Assembly (NCBI RefSeq): GCF_016718685.1 | Contig: NZ_JADKCX010000002.1 | Span: 1 to 64,000 of the forward strand | Origin: Haliscomenobacter sp. | GTDB lineage: Bacteria; Bacteroidota; Bacteroidia; Chitinophagales; Saprospiraceae | Length of the DNA: 64,000 nt | Direction: 5' to 3' | Part shown: in pieces, positions 1 to 10,909 of the stretch | How positions within the stretch are numbered: the first letter of the stretch is position 1 | Layout of the letters: every line of letters starts with the position of its first letter | Translations under genes and position numbers: made by a program | The notes under the pieces: model-generated | What the model was told of the DNA's origin: nothing | The model's database searches: none | What the model saw: the letters and a program-made list of their open reading frames with translations, nothing else

Positions 1-67
1 GGAGGAATGTTGCGTCTCAGAGTCTATAAATGTGATTACTTTAGGCTCCAGAGAAAAAACCATACCT

Positions 68-2768
68 ATGCCGCGTCTTTTAGCCCTCATCCTGGCCTCT
101 TGCTTTGGCCTGACTCCTCTTTTTGCCCAAAATGATCTGGCTACTGAGCTGTTGAACAAGCTCAGTTATCGCAACATTGGCCCCTTTCGCCCTGGTTGTT
201 GGGTGGTGGATTTGGCCGTACCCGAACAACCCCAAATCGAACACCTCTACACCATTTATGTCGCCACACGCAACGCCGGATTGTACAAGTCGTCCAACAA
301 CGGAACGACCTGGACTTCGGTGTTCAATCACCCGGATGTACATTCCCTCGGCGCGGTGGCTGTGGCTCCTTCCAACGCCAACGTGATTTATTTGGGCACC
401 GGTGACTCCTATTATGCCCGTAGCTCCTACAGCGGCAACGGCGTACACAAAAGCAGCGACGGCGGCAAAACCTGGACCCACTGCGGCCTGCCCGAAAGCC
501 AACACATCGGCAAAATTTTGATCCACCCCAAAGATCCGAATACGGTATACGTTGCAGCGATGGGCCACCTCTTTGGCCCCAATCCCGAACGCGGGGTATT
601 CAAGAGTATTGACGGGGGCAAAACCTGGCAAAAATCCCTCTTCATCAGCGACAATACGGGGATTGTCGACATGACCATGGACATCTCCAATCCCAACGTC
701 ATCTACGCCGCCGCCTACGAAAAATACCGCCATCCCTGGACGCTCATCACCGGAGGGAAAGAAACGGGCATTTACAAAACGACCGATGGCGGTAAAAGCT
801 GGAAAAAACTCAGCCAGGGTTTACCCAGTGGCGAATTGGGCCGCATCGGTTTGGATGTGTGCCGGGGCAAACCGAATGTGGTCTACGCGGTCATCGAAAA
901 CATCAATCTCCGCGATCCTTTTCCTGCGGAAATAAAAGCCGATAGTGCTGCCGGACTAAGCCCACAAAAGCGGGAAATCGGCGGCGAAGTATACCGCAGC
1001 GACGATGCTGGCGCGAGCTGGCGCAAAACCAACCGCATGGAAGACAACGTAGGGGGCAAAGCGGCTTACTCTTTCAATACCTTACGCGTAGACCCCCAAG
1101 ATCCCCAAAAAGTATACGTCACTGGCCTCAACCTCCAGCACAGTTACGATGGCGGCAAAACCTGGAAAGGCATTGAATGGACCGACACCAGCAAAATATT
1201 TCCCGAAGCCTTTGGTGATGTGCGCACCCTGTACATCGACCCCTTCAATCCACAACGCATGTTGCTGGGTAGCGATGGTGGCCTACAACTCAGTTACGAC
1301 GGCGGCAAAACCTGCGATTATTACGACAATATTCCCGGCGGGGAAATCTACGCGATTGGGGTAGACATGGAAGAACCCTACAACATCTACGCCGGGCTGC
1401 AAGACCACGATTCCTGGAAAGGCCCCAGCAACGCCTGGTCGGGTGAAATTACCCTCGAAAACTGGGTGCCAGTAGGTGGTGGAGATGGCATGTACAACCA
1501 AATCGACCCCAGCAACAACCGCTGGGTGTACAACGAAGAGCAGTTTGGCAACCACATCCGCCTCGATCAGTGGACGGGTGAGCGCAAAAACATCGCCCCT
1601 CGTCGGCCCGGCAGTCAAAAACCATACCGCTGGAACTGGTCGCCCCCGATTCGGCTTTCGCCACAATCCGTCCATCGTGTACACCGGGGCGGAAGTGCTG
1701 CTGCGTTCACTGGATCGGGGCGATACTTGGCAGGAAATCAGTCCCGATTTGACCACCAATAATCCACAGCGCATCAACGGCAAGGGCAACATTCAGTTTT
1801 GTACCATTACCACCCTTGCGGAGTCGCCCCGGCAAGCGGGCGTGATTTGGGTAGGAACCGACGATGGCCGGGTGTGGGTTACCAAAGACCACGGCGCAAG
1901 CTGGACGGAATGTACAGCGGAGCTGATTCCCTTGGGAGGCCCCAAAGAATTGTGGGTGAGCCGGGTGTTTGCCTCCGCTCATCAACCCGGCACGGCGTAT
2001 GTGACCAAAACCGGCTTCCGCGCCGATGATTTTAAGCCCTACGTGTTCAAAACCACGGATTTTGGCCGGACCTGGACTGCGATCATGCAGGGTTTGCCCA
2101 ACAAGCCCGTCAACGTCATTTTTGAAGACCCTAAAAATCCGGACTTACTCTACGTCGGCAATGATAAAGGGGTATATGTTTCGCTAAACGCAGGCGGCAA
2201 CTGGCAGCATTTCCAAAGCAACATGCCGCCCAGTGTGCCCGTTCACGACTTGTTGGTGCACCCGCGTGAAAACGATCTGGTGGTGGGCACGTATGGCCGA
2301 GGCGTTTTTGTGGCGGACGTCAGCGCCTTGCAGGAGTACAAACCCGAAATGGCCAAGGCTACTTTTCATTTGTTCAACATCGAACCAAAACCATTGCGCC
2401 TCGAAGGGGTGCAATTTGCCAATTACCACTTGTATGGCAACCGCCATATCCGCACGCCGAATGAACCCAATGGTTTGAGTATCCGCTATTTTACCAGCAA
2501 TTCCAGCGATTCGCTGCGGGTGAACATCCAAGATGTGCAAGGAAAACCGGTGCGTACCTGGAGGTTGTTGCCCAAAGTGGGTTTAAATGAACTGGTCTGG
2601 AATTTCAGTGCTGCCCCTGCGCGTGGGCGGCGAGGCCCGGCCAATCCCGTAAGCCCAGGGGAGTATCTGATTACTTTGGAGCAAGCGGGGCAAAAACAGA
2701 GCAAGCCGGGTCGGTTCACGAAGGTGCTGGGTTGGAAAATTGGGGCGGTGCCGACGGTGAGGGAGTGA
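68..2768 (+). CDS. Secreted Asp-box (BNR/sortilin-like) beta-propeller protein, frameshifted
   Basis: Large exported protein of the VPS10/sortilin-like or BNR glycosidase-like propeller type. About ten Asp-box motifs are visible (SSDGGKTW, SIDGGKTW, TTDGGKSW, SDDAGASW, SYDGGKTW, SLDRGDTW, TKDHGASW, TTDFGRTW), one per propeller repeat. The start at the ATG at 68 is preferred over an upstream GTG at 32 because it begins a good signal peptide (MPRLLALILASCFG...FAQ). The reading frame breaks near 1640-1665: the first part ends in NWSPPIRLSP and HNPSIVYTG continues in another frame, so the whole is about 900 residues. The family is common in Bacteroidota, and enzymatic activity cannot be told from Asp boxes alone. 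The C-terminal roughly 130 residues look like a beta-sandwich. The break is probably a sequence indel because both halves remain well conserved. Confidence 0.8.
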
Positions 2769-2770
2769 TT

Positions 2771-3214
2771 TTACTTCCGCACATAAAACACATAATCGGT
2801 CTTCAGCGGCTCTATACCCGCCTGCCGGAAATCGGAAATGATTTGCCCCCGATGGTGCGTCGTGTGGTTGATGACGTGAAACAACAAATCCTGAATGGTA
2901 TTGGAATATTCTTCGCCCAGGGTATTGCGGTAAGTGATGCTTTGGCTCAGGTCAAAACCTTCGATGATCTCCAGGGAGTGCTGATGATTGAGCAGGGCCA
3001 ATGCCTGCATCGTTTCCAGGGGGTGTACATCAAATACCCCGGACGAAGGTAGCCCTAAAATCCGGGCATTCCAGATTTTTTGCGCGTTGAGTACGTGGCT
3101 GAACAGGGGGATGCAACGTTCGGGCAGCACCTGATGATGCAAGATGAGCTGTTCAATCAATTGCTGATTGAAATGGTGCTGGTATGCGTAGGTGTTTTGG
3201 AAAAAGGCTTTCAT
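2771..3214 (-). CDS. DinB-family metal-binding protein
   Basis: 147-residue four-helix-bundle protein of the DinB/YfiT-like superfamily, a group of putative metal-dependent enzymes often linked to stress or bacillithiol-type thiol chemistry. Histidines expected for the metal site are visible: an early HHQ region near residue 27, a His in the SHVLNAQ segment near 40, and the typical C-terminal HVINHTTHHRGQI motif near 112-124. Length is normal for the family. It is convergent with the Asp-box gene upstream, the two stop codons lying two bases apart. The substrate is unknown and the family name does not imply a DNA-damage role. Confidence 0.8.
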   Translation of the reverse strand: MKAFFQNTYAYQHHFNQQLIEQLILHHQVLPERCIPLFSHVLNAQKIWNARILGLPSSGVFDVHPLETMQALALLNHQHSLEIIEGFDLSQSITYRNTLGEEYSNTIQDLLFHVINHTTHHRGQIISDFRQAGIEPLKTDYVFYVRK

Positions 3215-3317
3215 GTCTGGTGATGTTTTGAGCGGATAAAATAAGTGTTTTTAAATTTTCAGTAGCCACAATTTTTGGGAGATGTACGAACGTTGTTTTG
3301 TAAAAACTCAACTCAAT

Positions 3318-4108
3318 ATGACTACTCCATTGGCTAAACCCATCTTGGTATTCACTTTGTTCCTGCAAAGTATTTTAGTCTTCGCCCAAAACAACTCCAT
3401 CCTGGGTCGTTGGCACCACTCCGCAGCGCCCGAATTTTTTATTCAGGTCGACTCGCTCGGATATTTTACGTTTAATCCTGAGATGGAATGGTTTTCTGGA
3501 AAGACGTATAAGTATACCATTTACAAAGACGGGGGCTATTATGATGGCATTGAAGTTGACAGCCTTTTTCGCGGAAGGATTCAGCTTGAACGCAATTATA
3601 TGGTGTATTACAGCTTCCAGGACAGGGAAGGAATCGAGGACCGCATCGACGAAGTCAATTTGTTTTACAAAGTCGGAGCAAAGCCTGAAGACCTCGATTT
3701 TTCCAAAGAACCCAAAACGATCATCACCCTTCCCGCAGGATTTAGAGGTAAGTTTTGTATTGCGTACAATCAGCCGGATGGAAAACCTTTCGAAATAGAT
3801 GCCCAGGGAAACACCCATTTGCAAGTGGATGAAAGCGGCTATTTGGGTACAACACTACCCGTAGACCCTTCCGGATGGCCAAAGGCAATGAAGTGCTGCG
3901 GTATCAAAATGCACCGCAAAATTTATTGACATTGGATAGCAACCACGCTGAAAATGTAGATTTGTCCATTCCGCCCCAAACCATTTGTGTATACTTCCAA
4001 GGTTTTAACAAACAAGGCCGACAAATGCTGAGTCAAAAGCTCGGTAAGGCCATTAAAGGGGATGTGGTCTATTATGTGGTGGATACGTATGAAAATTTGC
4101 TGAAGTAG
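3318..4108 (+). CDS. Secreted protein of unknown function, frameshifted
   Basis: I do not recognise this protein. It begins with a signal peptide (MTTPLAKPILVFTLFLQ...FAQ). The ATG at 3318 fits that better than one at 3282, which would add 12 polar residues. The mature part starts with NNSILGRWHHS, a pattern often seen at the start of lipocalin-like small secreted Bacteroidota proteins, and is rich in aromatic beta-strand-like stretches. The frame breaks at the AAA run at 3881-3883: with one more A the protein continues as PKGNEVLRYQNAPQN to the stop at 4108, giving about 263 residues. No catalytic motif was seen. Confidence 0.6.
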
Positions 4109-4185
4109 TGAGGTAGTTTAGCGCTAAAAGCTGTATGTTTCCTTGAAATACATTTTTCATCCCCTCATCCACATAAAACCAGCAC

Positions 4186-7100
4186 ATGCGCTTTTTACTC
4201 ATCGCACTCCTGATCAGTTCCACCATGGCTTTTGCACAAAAAAATACCCCCATCCCGCTGGAAGAAGGTGTCTCCTGGGAATTGGCGCAATGGCGTAGCC
4301 AAAACCTGAGCGCCATTGTGTACGATTTAAACCTGCACATTCCGCTGGCGAAAACCGACCCCATTACGGGCAGCTGGACATTGCTTTTGAGCTAAAAAAC
4401 AAAACGCAAGACCTCTTGCTGGACTTTAAACCCGGTAAAACCTGGGCTGGCGAACTGAGCATCAATGGAAAAAAATCAAAAGGCAATCATACGCAAGGAC
4501 ACTTTGTACTCCCTGCTAAACAGCTGAAACTGGGCAAAAACGCAGTGCGCATTACGTTTGAAGCCAACAACCAATCCCTCAATCGCAGTGCTGATTATTT
4601 GTACACCCTGGTGGTACCCGATCGGGCTTCCACGGTTTTTCCTTGTTTTGACCAACCCAACCTCAAAGCGCGGTACACTTTGCATCTCGATGTTCCTGCC
4701 GATTGGGAGGCCATGGGCAATGGCCCGCTGGACAACAGCACAGAAAAAGCCGGGCGCAAACAATTGCATTTCAAAACCACCGAAGCCTTCAGTACCTACG
4801 TTTTTGCCTTTTGTGCGGGCAAATTCCAAAAAGCGACCGAAACCCGCCATGGCCGCAGCCTGACCATGTTGTACCGCGAAACCGACCAGGCCAAGGTGCA
4901 GCGCAACCTCAAAGACATCTTCGATTTGCACGCCCACGCCATCGAATGGATGGAGGAATATACGGGCATCAAATTGCCCTTTGCCAAACTCGATTTTGCG
5001 CTCATGCCCGGCTTTCAATACGGTGGCATGGAGCACATCGGGGCTATTTTTTACCGCGAAGCCAGTTTGATGCTGGATGAAAACGCCACCGAAAACCAAA
5101 AACTGGGTCGCGCCAGTTTGATTGCGCACGAAACCGCGCACATGTGGTTTGGCGATTTGGTGACCATGAACTGGTTCAACGACGTGTGGCTCAAAGAGGT
5201 TTTTGCCAATTTTATGGCCGCCAAAATTGTCAATCCTTCCTTTCCCAAGATCAACCACGAGCTGCGCTTTTTACTCGGGCATCAGCCCACGGCTTATTCC
5301 GAAGACCGCTCAGAAGGGAGCCACCCCATCCAGCAAGAATTGGAAAACCTCAAAAATGCGGGTAGCCTGTACGGTGGCATCATTTACCAAAAAGCCCCGG
5401 TGGTGATGCGCCAACTGGAGGCCATGATGGGGGAGGATCAAATGCGCAAGGGCCTGCAAGAGTACCTGCGCACCTATAGTTATGGCAATGCAACCTGGGA
5501 TCAACTCATCGCCATTCTGGACAAATATTGCCCGAAAGACCTGGCTGAATGGAGCCAGGTTTGGGTCAGAGAAGCAGGCATGCCGCGCTTTGCACTGGAA
5601 CAAATAGGCAATGGGCAAGGATTGGAAAAGCTGATTGTACGGCAGGAAAAAACCTCCGCTGCAGGGAAATACTGGCCGGAACAAACCCGGTTGGCGCTGT
5701 TTTACCCCGATAGTGTGGCACATATTCCGGTGGAAATTGTTGGTGAAAAAACGGAAATCAATGCAGTAAAGGGCTATGCTTTCCCTTCGGCGTCGCTCTT
5801 GCTGGCTTCGCCGCAGAGTTATGGTTTTTGCCGCCTGGACATGCGTTCTTTGACGTATTTCCTCAAACAAACGCCTAAAATTGCCGACCCACTCCTGCGC
5901 GGTGCGGCACGGATGGCGCTGATGGAAGAGTTTTTACACGAAGCCATGCCGCCAGCTACCTTACTCGAAAGCATTCTGGAAGCCTTGCCCGCCGAACAGG
6001 AACCCCTCAATCGGCAACAATTACTTGATCAGTTGCAAACCATTTACTGGCGCTTTGCTGACCCCGAATTGCGGCTATCCAGCAAAGCAAAAATTGAAGA
6101 ATTGCTCTGGGATCTGCTCTTGAGTGCCAAAGATGCTTCGGCGCGATTGACCTATTTTAGCGCCTACCAATCTATGGCGGAAACATGGCCTGCGGTACAG
6201 CGACTGAACCGTTTGTGGAACAGAAGCTTGAGCATTACCGGCCTGACGCTTTCCGAAAGCCAGCGCATCGATCTCGCTTGTGCCATTGCCTTGCGCTGGC
6301 CGCAGCGGGCCGACTCCATTTTGACCCAACAATTGGCCGAAATTACCAACCCCGACCGTAAGCAGCGCCTGAATTTCATCCGCCCGGTTTTTGCTGCCGA
6401 CCAGGCCCAACGCGATGCTTTTTTCAACATCCTAAAAAAAGAAGAAAACCGCGACTATGAACCCTGGGTGGAGGACGCCCTGGGCTATCTGAATCATCCT
6501 CGCCGCTCCACTGCAGAAAAGCTGCACTACATTCTACCGGCACTGGAATTGCTGGAAGAAATTCAGCGCACCGGGGACATTTTTTTTCCGCGCCGCTGGA
6601 TCAGCGCGGTATTGGGTGGGCAAAACTCGGCAGAGGCCTCGGCTGTGGTACGCCAGTTTTTGGCAAAGTCGCCGAATTTCCCTTACCGTTTGCGCAACAA
6701 GGTTTTGATGGCCGCAGATCTGCTCTTTCGGGCTGCAAAAATGCGCAAAGATCCCGGCAATAAAGGAGGAGATCCCCAAAATCTGACGGAGTTGGGAGTG
6801 GCAATCAAAGCGGAACTGGCACGTGTAGAGGGAACCTTTTATGTTGCTTTTAGTGATGTACAAAACCCCAAACAGGCCATTTTTATCAATGAAAAAATCA
6901 GCATTCACCCCGCCAGTACCATGAAAACGCCCGTGTTGGTGGAGGTTTTTAAACAAGCAACTCAAGGGAAATTTAAACTCAGTGATTCCATTGTGTTGAA
7001 AAATGAGTTCAAGAGCATTGTGGATGGCAGCCCTTATTCACTGAGTGAAGGTGACGATTCCGATCTGCCCTGGTACCAGCGTATGGGGCAAAAGGTCAGC

Positions 7101-7607
7101 ATTTATGACCTTGCCCGGGCGATGATTGTGCGCAGTTCAAATTTGGCGACCAACATACTCATTGAACTGGTTGGCGCTGAAAACACCACCCAAACCATGC
7201 GCGATCTGGGGCTCAAGGACATTATGGTGCGGCGTGGAGTAGAGGACAGCAAAGCTTATGCTGCTGGGCTCAACAACAGTACAACTGCCTATGACCTGAT
7301 GTTGCTGATGGAGCGCATCGGCAGGGGAGAAGCGGGGCGGCCAGTCGATTGCCGGGAGATGATCAAGATCCTTTCGGATCAGGAATTCAACGATGTGATC
7401 CCGACGCGTTTGCCCGCCGATGTGCAGGTAGCCCACAAAACCGGCTGGATTACGCAGCATCACCACGATTCAGCTTTAATTATTTCCCCGGAGGGGCGTT
7501 ACTTTTCGTTCACCATTCTGTCTAAAGGCTGGACAAATGAAACCGCGGCAAACGAGGCAATGGGCAAAGTAGTAGAAATGGCTTACCGATATTTTTCAAA
7601 AAAATAA
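4186..7607 (+). CDS. M1-family aminopeptidase fused to a class A beta-lactamase-like serine hydrolase
   Basis: Exported two-enzyme polypeptide of about 1,140 residues. A signal peptide (MRFLLIALLISSTMAFAQ) is followed by an M1 (gluzincin) aminopeptidase. It has a GGMEH motif in place of the usual GAMEN and the zinc site HETAHMWFGD near 5127-5156, with the third ligand in NDVWLKE 18 residues on. A helical C-terminal region follows. From about 6790 to the end lies a complete class A beta-lactamase-like domain: STMK (SxxK, serine codon at 6914), VRSSNLATN (SDN-like) and HKTGW (KTG). The second domain has no signal peptide of its own and is in frame with the first, so this looks like a true fusion. 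A frame break near 4372-4377 separates the first 70 residues and is probably an indel. The beta-lactamase-like part may bind or cleave peptides and need not confer resistance. Confidence 0.85.
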
Positions 7608-7641
7608 AGGTTTTTCTTTACGATAAAATAACCAGCGGAAC

Positions 7642-7672
7642 TTGCGAAAGTCGGTATAATTCCTAACATTTG
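7642..7672 (+). promoter_or_regulatory. Candidate Bacteroidota-type promoter for the BON-LysM gene
   Basis: TTG at 7642-7644 and TAACATTTG at 7664-7672, separated by 19 bases. This matches the Bacteroidota -33/-7 pattern with one extra base in the -7 box. It lies 45 bases before the ATG of the LysM gene. Predicted from pattern only. Confidence 0.4.
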
Positions 7673-7716
7673 TCAAACACGGAATTTTTTTAATCACCTC
7701 ATTAATACCAATTGAA

Positions 7717-8112
7717 ATGTCATTGAAAGACAAGTACCAATCAGCCCTTGATTTCGCCAAAGAACACGGCGCAGAAATGGAAAACTTCCACGAAGAAGAC
7801 GGTAACATCGTATTCAACGGGACGGTTCCAACCCCATTTGTACGCAACGCCATCTGGGACAAACTGAAGTCAATCAACGGTCTGAAAAAAGACGATGCTG
7901 CTCCTTCCGAAGTGAAGGCCAACATCAAAGTCAGTGATGACAGTGTTTACCACCGCCACACTGTGGTTGCTGGCGAAACTTTGGGCAAAATTGCCAAGCA
8001 TTACTTTGATGATGCCAGCAAATACGTGGCCATTTTTGAAGCCAACAAGGACATCTTGAAAAACCCTGATTTGATCGTAGTCGGTCAGGTGTTGAGCATT
8101 CCTAATCCATAA
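7717..8112 (+). CDS. BON-LysM domain protein (Kbp/YgaU-like)
   Basis: 131-residue protein with a BON-like N-terminal half (about residues 10-65, including GNIVFNGTVPTPFVRNAIWD) and a C-terminal LysM domain (about 78-130, YHRHTVVAGETLGKIAKHYF to VGQVLSIPNP). Length and order match E. coli Kbp (YgaU), a small potassium-binding stress protein. It has no signal peptide, as in Kbp, so a cytoplasmic place is likely. It stands alone with its own candidate promoter and a strong terminator. The assignment to the Kbp type rests on architecture; potassium binding is an inference. Confidence 0.85.
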   Translation: MSLKDKYQSALDFAKEHGAEMENFHEEDGNIVFNGTVPTPFVRNAIWDKLKSINGLKKDDAAPSEVKANIKVSDDSVYHRHTVVAGETLGKIAKHYFDDASKYVAIFEANKDILKNPDLIVVGQVLSIPNP

Positions 8113-8130
8113 CCGGAAAAAATAGTGCAT

Positions 8131-8175
8131 AAAAAGGCCCCAACTGCTGTGCAAGGTAGTTGGGGCCTTTTTTTA
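8131..8175. terminator. Strong bidirectional intrinsic terminator
   Basis: Perfect 14-bp stem (AAAAGGCCCCAACT with AGTTGGGGCCTTTT) around a 12-base loop, followed by a T run on the plus strand and flanked by an A run that gives a U run on the minus strand. It sits between the convergent BON-LysM gene (stop 8112) and the FecR-like gene (stop 8189). Confidence 0.85.
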
Positions 8176-8188
8176 TTTCATGAAGGCT

Positions 8189-9246
8189 TCATCGCAGGTT
8201 AAATGCCTGTTCGGCCAAGGGCTTTGGGCCGCTACGCATCCAGAACGCCGCATGCATCAGTTTGAGCAGCAGATTGTTTGGCTCGGCTTTTTGCAGATCG
8301 CGGTAAACCTGGGCAGCATCCTGGTACCATTCCCCTTGTTCCAGGGCGACGGCGCGCATCAAGCCTTGGACGGTTGCGGTGTTTTTGGCGTAAGACTCTG
8401 CGGTTTCTGCTTTTTGTACGGCGCTACTCAAAGCCTGGCTAGGACCAATTTCAAAGACCATTGGGTTGGACAGTACATCGCCTGCTGCCGTAGACACTTG
8501 CCAAACGTACTGCTGGCCTTCCTTGAATTTTGCAGGATCTAGATCGATGTTCAAGAAGGTATCCTGGGCGGTGATTTTGAGGATAGGGGCTCCCTTGTTG
8601 TCTTTGATTTCCAATCGATAATCTTGAGCACCCGCTGGTTTTGACCACTGGAACAATTTTGCTCCTGGACGGATTTTGCCAAAAGGTACAATGGTATTGA
8701 TGAGCTTTCCTTTGCCTCCCCAGCCGTCGCCAGTTCCTTTTTTACTGGTCACAGTGCCCCAACCGTCGCCGGTTCCTTTTTTACTGGTCACAGTGCCCCA
8801 ACCGTCGCCGGTTCCTTTTGCTGGTCACGGTTCCCCAGCCATCGCCAGTTCCTTTTTTACTGGTCACGGTGCCCCAGGCGTCTTTGGGATTTTGGGGGTT
8901 AGCGGCGAGGTCTAAAGCCGCTACCAGGTAATCGGAAACCACGCTCAAAATTAAGTTTCATGCCACCCTGATCAGGAAAAACGGCCAGAAGGGTGCTGGT
9001 TTTGGCCCCTTGCAGGGTTTGGAACTGGCCTTCGGAAAACAAGGTTATGCTGCTGTTGGCTTTCAGCTTTAAGGTACCTGTGTTTTTGAATAAGGCTCCG
9101 GCGCTAATGGATTTACTGTTATACCCGGGAGCTTGATAGCTGATCTTTCCCTGGGCAGCCATTACGACGATTGGGTTGTCATTTTGTGCACTTGCAGCAA
9201 TCATCCAACCTAGCAGGCACAAACAGAAGACGATAGATTTAGGCAT
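8189..9246 (-). CDS. Exported FecR-like protein with 13-residue tandem repeats, frameshifted
   Basis: Begins with a signal peptide (MPKSIVFCLCLLGWMIAASAQ). Next comes a FecR-like domain of about 80 residues (VVMAAQGKISYQAPG ... ILFSEGQF-like strands), then a low-complexity block of TSKKGTGDGWGTV units encoded by 39-bp repeats. A C-terminal beta-sandwich plus helical tail (FEIGPSQALSSAVQKAETAES ...) ends the protein. Two frame breaks are seen: near 8910, where the sequence should go on as VSDYLVAALDLAANPQNP, and inside the third 39-bp unit, which is 37 bp long. The gene ends the minus-strand caspase/peptidase series, with 20 bases between it and the M48-like gene. FecR-type domains often sense or relay envelope signals; here the role is unknown. 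Confidence 0.6.
8718..8884 (-). repeat. 39-bp in-frame tandem repeat in the FecR-like gene
   Basis: Four near-identical units beginning at 8733, 8772, 8811 and 8848, with a partial unit before the first. Each encodes TSKKGTGDGWGTV on the minus strand. The third unit is 37 bp because its A-rich tract is two bases shorter, which breaks the frame. The cause could be slippage in the cell or a consensus error. Confidence 0.85.
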
Positions 9247-9266
9247 AAAGATTAGTTTTGGTTTGG

Positions 9267-10904
9267 CTATTTAAAATTGGCCCAGCGTTCGAGCTTGCCA
9301 TCTTTTCCGATGATGAAAAGGATGTTTTGATACACCATGATTTGCCCGCGAGGAGTTTCCAGGCTGCGCGCGGGTTCTCCATACACCTTCACCACATTGG
9401 CGCGGGGATCTCCAAGTCCAATTTTACGGGCGGTTTTGCCAGTATAGCCGGGTTCCGTCAGGTGAAAAATGGTTTTTTGATCGTTGTTTACGAGGTTAAC
9501 AAATACGGTAGAGGCAGTGCCGATGGGCGGGGTTTGCAAAAACTCCATTCTACTTTTTACCATGATCGTTTTTTTGGGATCAACCCGCAAATCCTGGGCA
9601 ACCTCATCCAAACTAAAGTTTTCGATCTTTTCGGCGTCAAGCCACAGGCCGCCAGCAGGAATTTCTTTTAAAGGTGGCTGTTTGAGCAAAACGCGCAGGT
9701 TGATTTTGGCCAGGGCGCTGCCCGCTTTGTCGGCTTTGGTGAACAAAGCTTGAGCCCCTTTTACATTGTTGCTGCGTGCTTCAATGATGCCCATGAGTAC
9801 ATCGATGTCCTGGGCTACTTTGGGATAATTCCCGGTTTTACTGGCTTGTCGTGCTTCTACGTTGGCGTAAAAGCGGGCTCGAACCAGGTCGCCCATTAAG
9901 GCATAAACGGTAGCTTTATTCAAATAGGCCGGAGCATAGTTGGGGTCCAAACTGATGGCCGCATCAAAGTGTAAAATGGCTTGGCGGAATTTTTCTTGAA
10001 CTCGGGGTGTCTCCGGGTGTCAGCATGGCTGCTTTTTCAGCCGAACTTTCCAGATCCATTTCAAGCGGATACCGGTACTTCTGCGTTCCAATTTCTTCCA
10101 TGGTGCTCAGCGTTACCGTAACGCCCAGGTTGTTGTAAATTTCCCGGCTTTGGTACTCCAGCAAAAGGTAGCGATAGTATTCGTAGGCGAGATTGTGTTT
10201 GCCAGTGGCGGAAAGCAAATTGGCCATTTCAAACAGGTCAACCAGATTGGCAAGCCGCTCCGCAGTACGCCGACTTAGGGCCTGGCGGTCGCTCAAACTG
10301 GGATATCCCGCGATTTCATTTTTAAGTCCATAAGCCTTGTACAAGCCCTGGATGATTTCAGCTCCGCGCTGGAACAGGCCATATCCGGCGGAATAAGCCA
10401 GAAAGCCGCCGAGGTAATCAGCTTGGTTTCATTGGCCGCATCATCGGCCAGTTTGTTCATTGCCACGCCAATTTTCAGGTCTTTGTTATCCTCGGCGAAA
10501 CCACTGCGCCAGGCGTGTTTTTCATAATAATGCGTCAATTCATGCGCCAATAGAAAAGCAATTGCCGCATCGGCATCCGCACCAAAGCTGTTGCAAACCC
10601 CCAGGGCTTTTTCTTCCAAGACAATATTGAGTTGATCGTAGTCGATGCCCGCTACCCGACGTTCTTCTGCGACCAGGTTAAAACTGGGCACGGGAAAACG
10701 AAAATCTCCCCGGGCCTGTACCAGGCGGTTGTAGATGTTCAAAACACGGCGATACTGAACGCTGTCGATTTTTTTGGAACCCGAGGAGGCCAGGACTATC
10801 CCAGGTTTGTTGATGAGTGGCAAGGTGCCAAAGCTGCGTTCCTGCGCTGCGACACCATGTTGTATCAAGCAGAAGAAGCAAAAAACGATGATGATTCTAA
10901 GCAT
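9267..10904 (-). CDS. Exported M48-like HExxH metallopeptidase with TPR region, frameshifted
   Basis: Signal peptide MLRIIIVFCFFCLIQ...AAQ, then a zinc-peptidase core with HELTHYYEKH (HExxH) near residue 120. A downstream acidic segment, ETEADYLGGF when the frame is repaired near 10433, fits the third zinc ligand of M48/M56-like peptidases. A TPR-like helical region follows (GKHNLAYEYYRYLLLEYQ; DPNYAPAYLNKATVYALMGD). The C-terminal beta domain (GDPRANVVKVYGEPARS ... YQNILFIIGKDGKLERW) resembles the BamE/OmlA-like type. Frame breaks lie near 10430 and 9960-10010. The gene starts six bases after the stop of the WD40-caspase gene and 20 bases before the FecR-like gene, so the three are probably co-transcribed. 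Total length is about 545 residues. Confidence 0.7.
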
Positions 10905-10909
10905 AGTTT

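Noticed and set aside
80..733. Long minus-strand open frame opposite the Asp-box gene
   Set aside because: The plus-strand reading has a signal peptide and regular Asp boxes; the minus frame has neither and is a mirror of biased codon use.
6790..7607. Beta-lactamase-like domain considered as an antibiotic-resistance gene
   Set aside because: It is the C-terminal part of a peptidase fusion, has an SSN rather than SDN motif, and there is no resistance context.
8718..8884. Regular 39-bp repeats considered as a CRISPR array
   Set aside because: There are no unique spacers; the units are head to tail, keep a 13-residue coding period, and lie inside a gene.
8676..8915. Plus-strand open frame rich in PQPSPVPF repeats
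   Set aside because: It is the antisense reading of the 39-bp repeats of the FecR-like gene.
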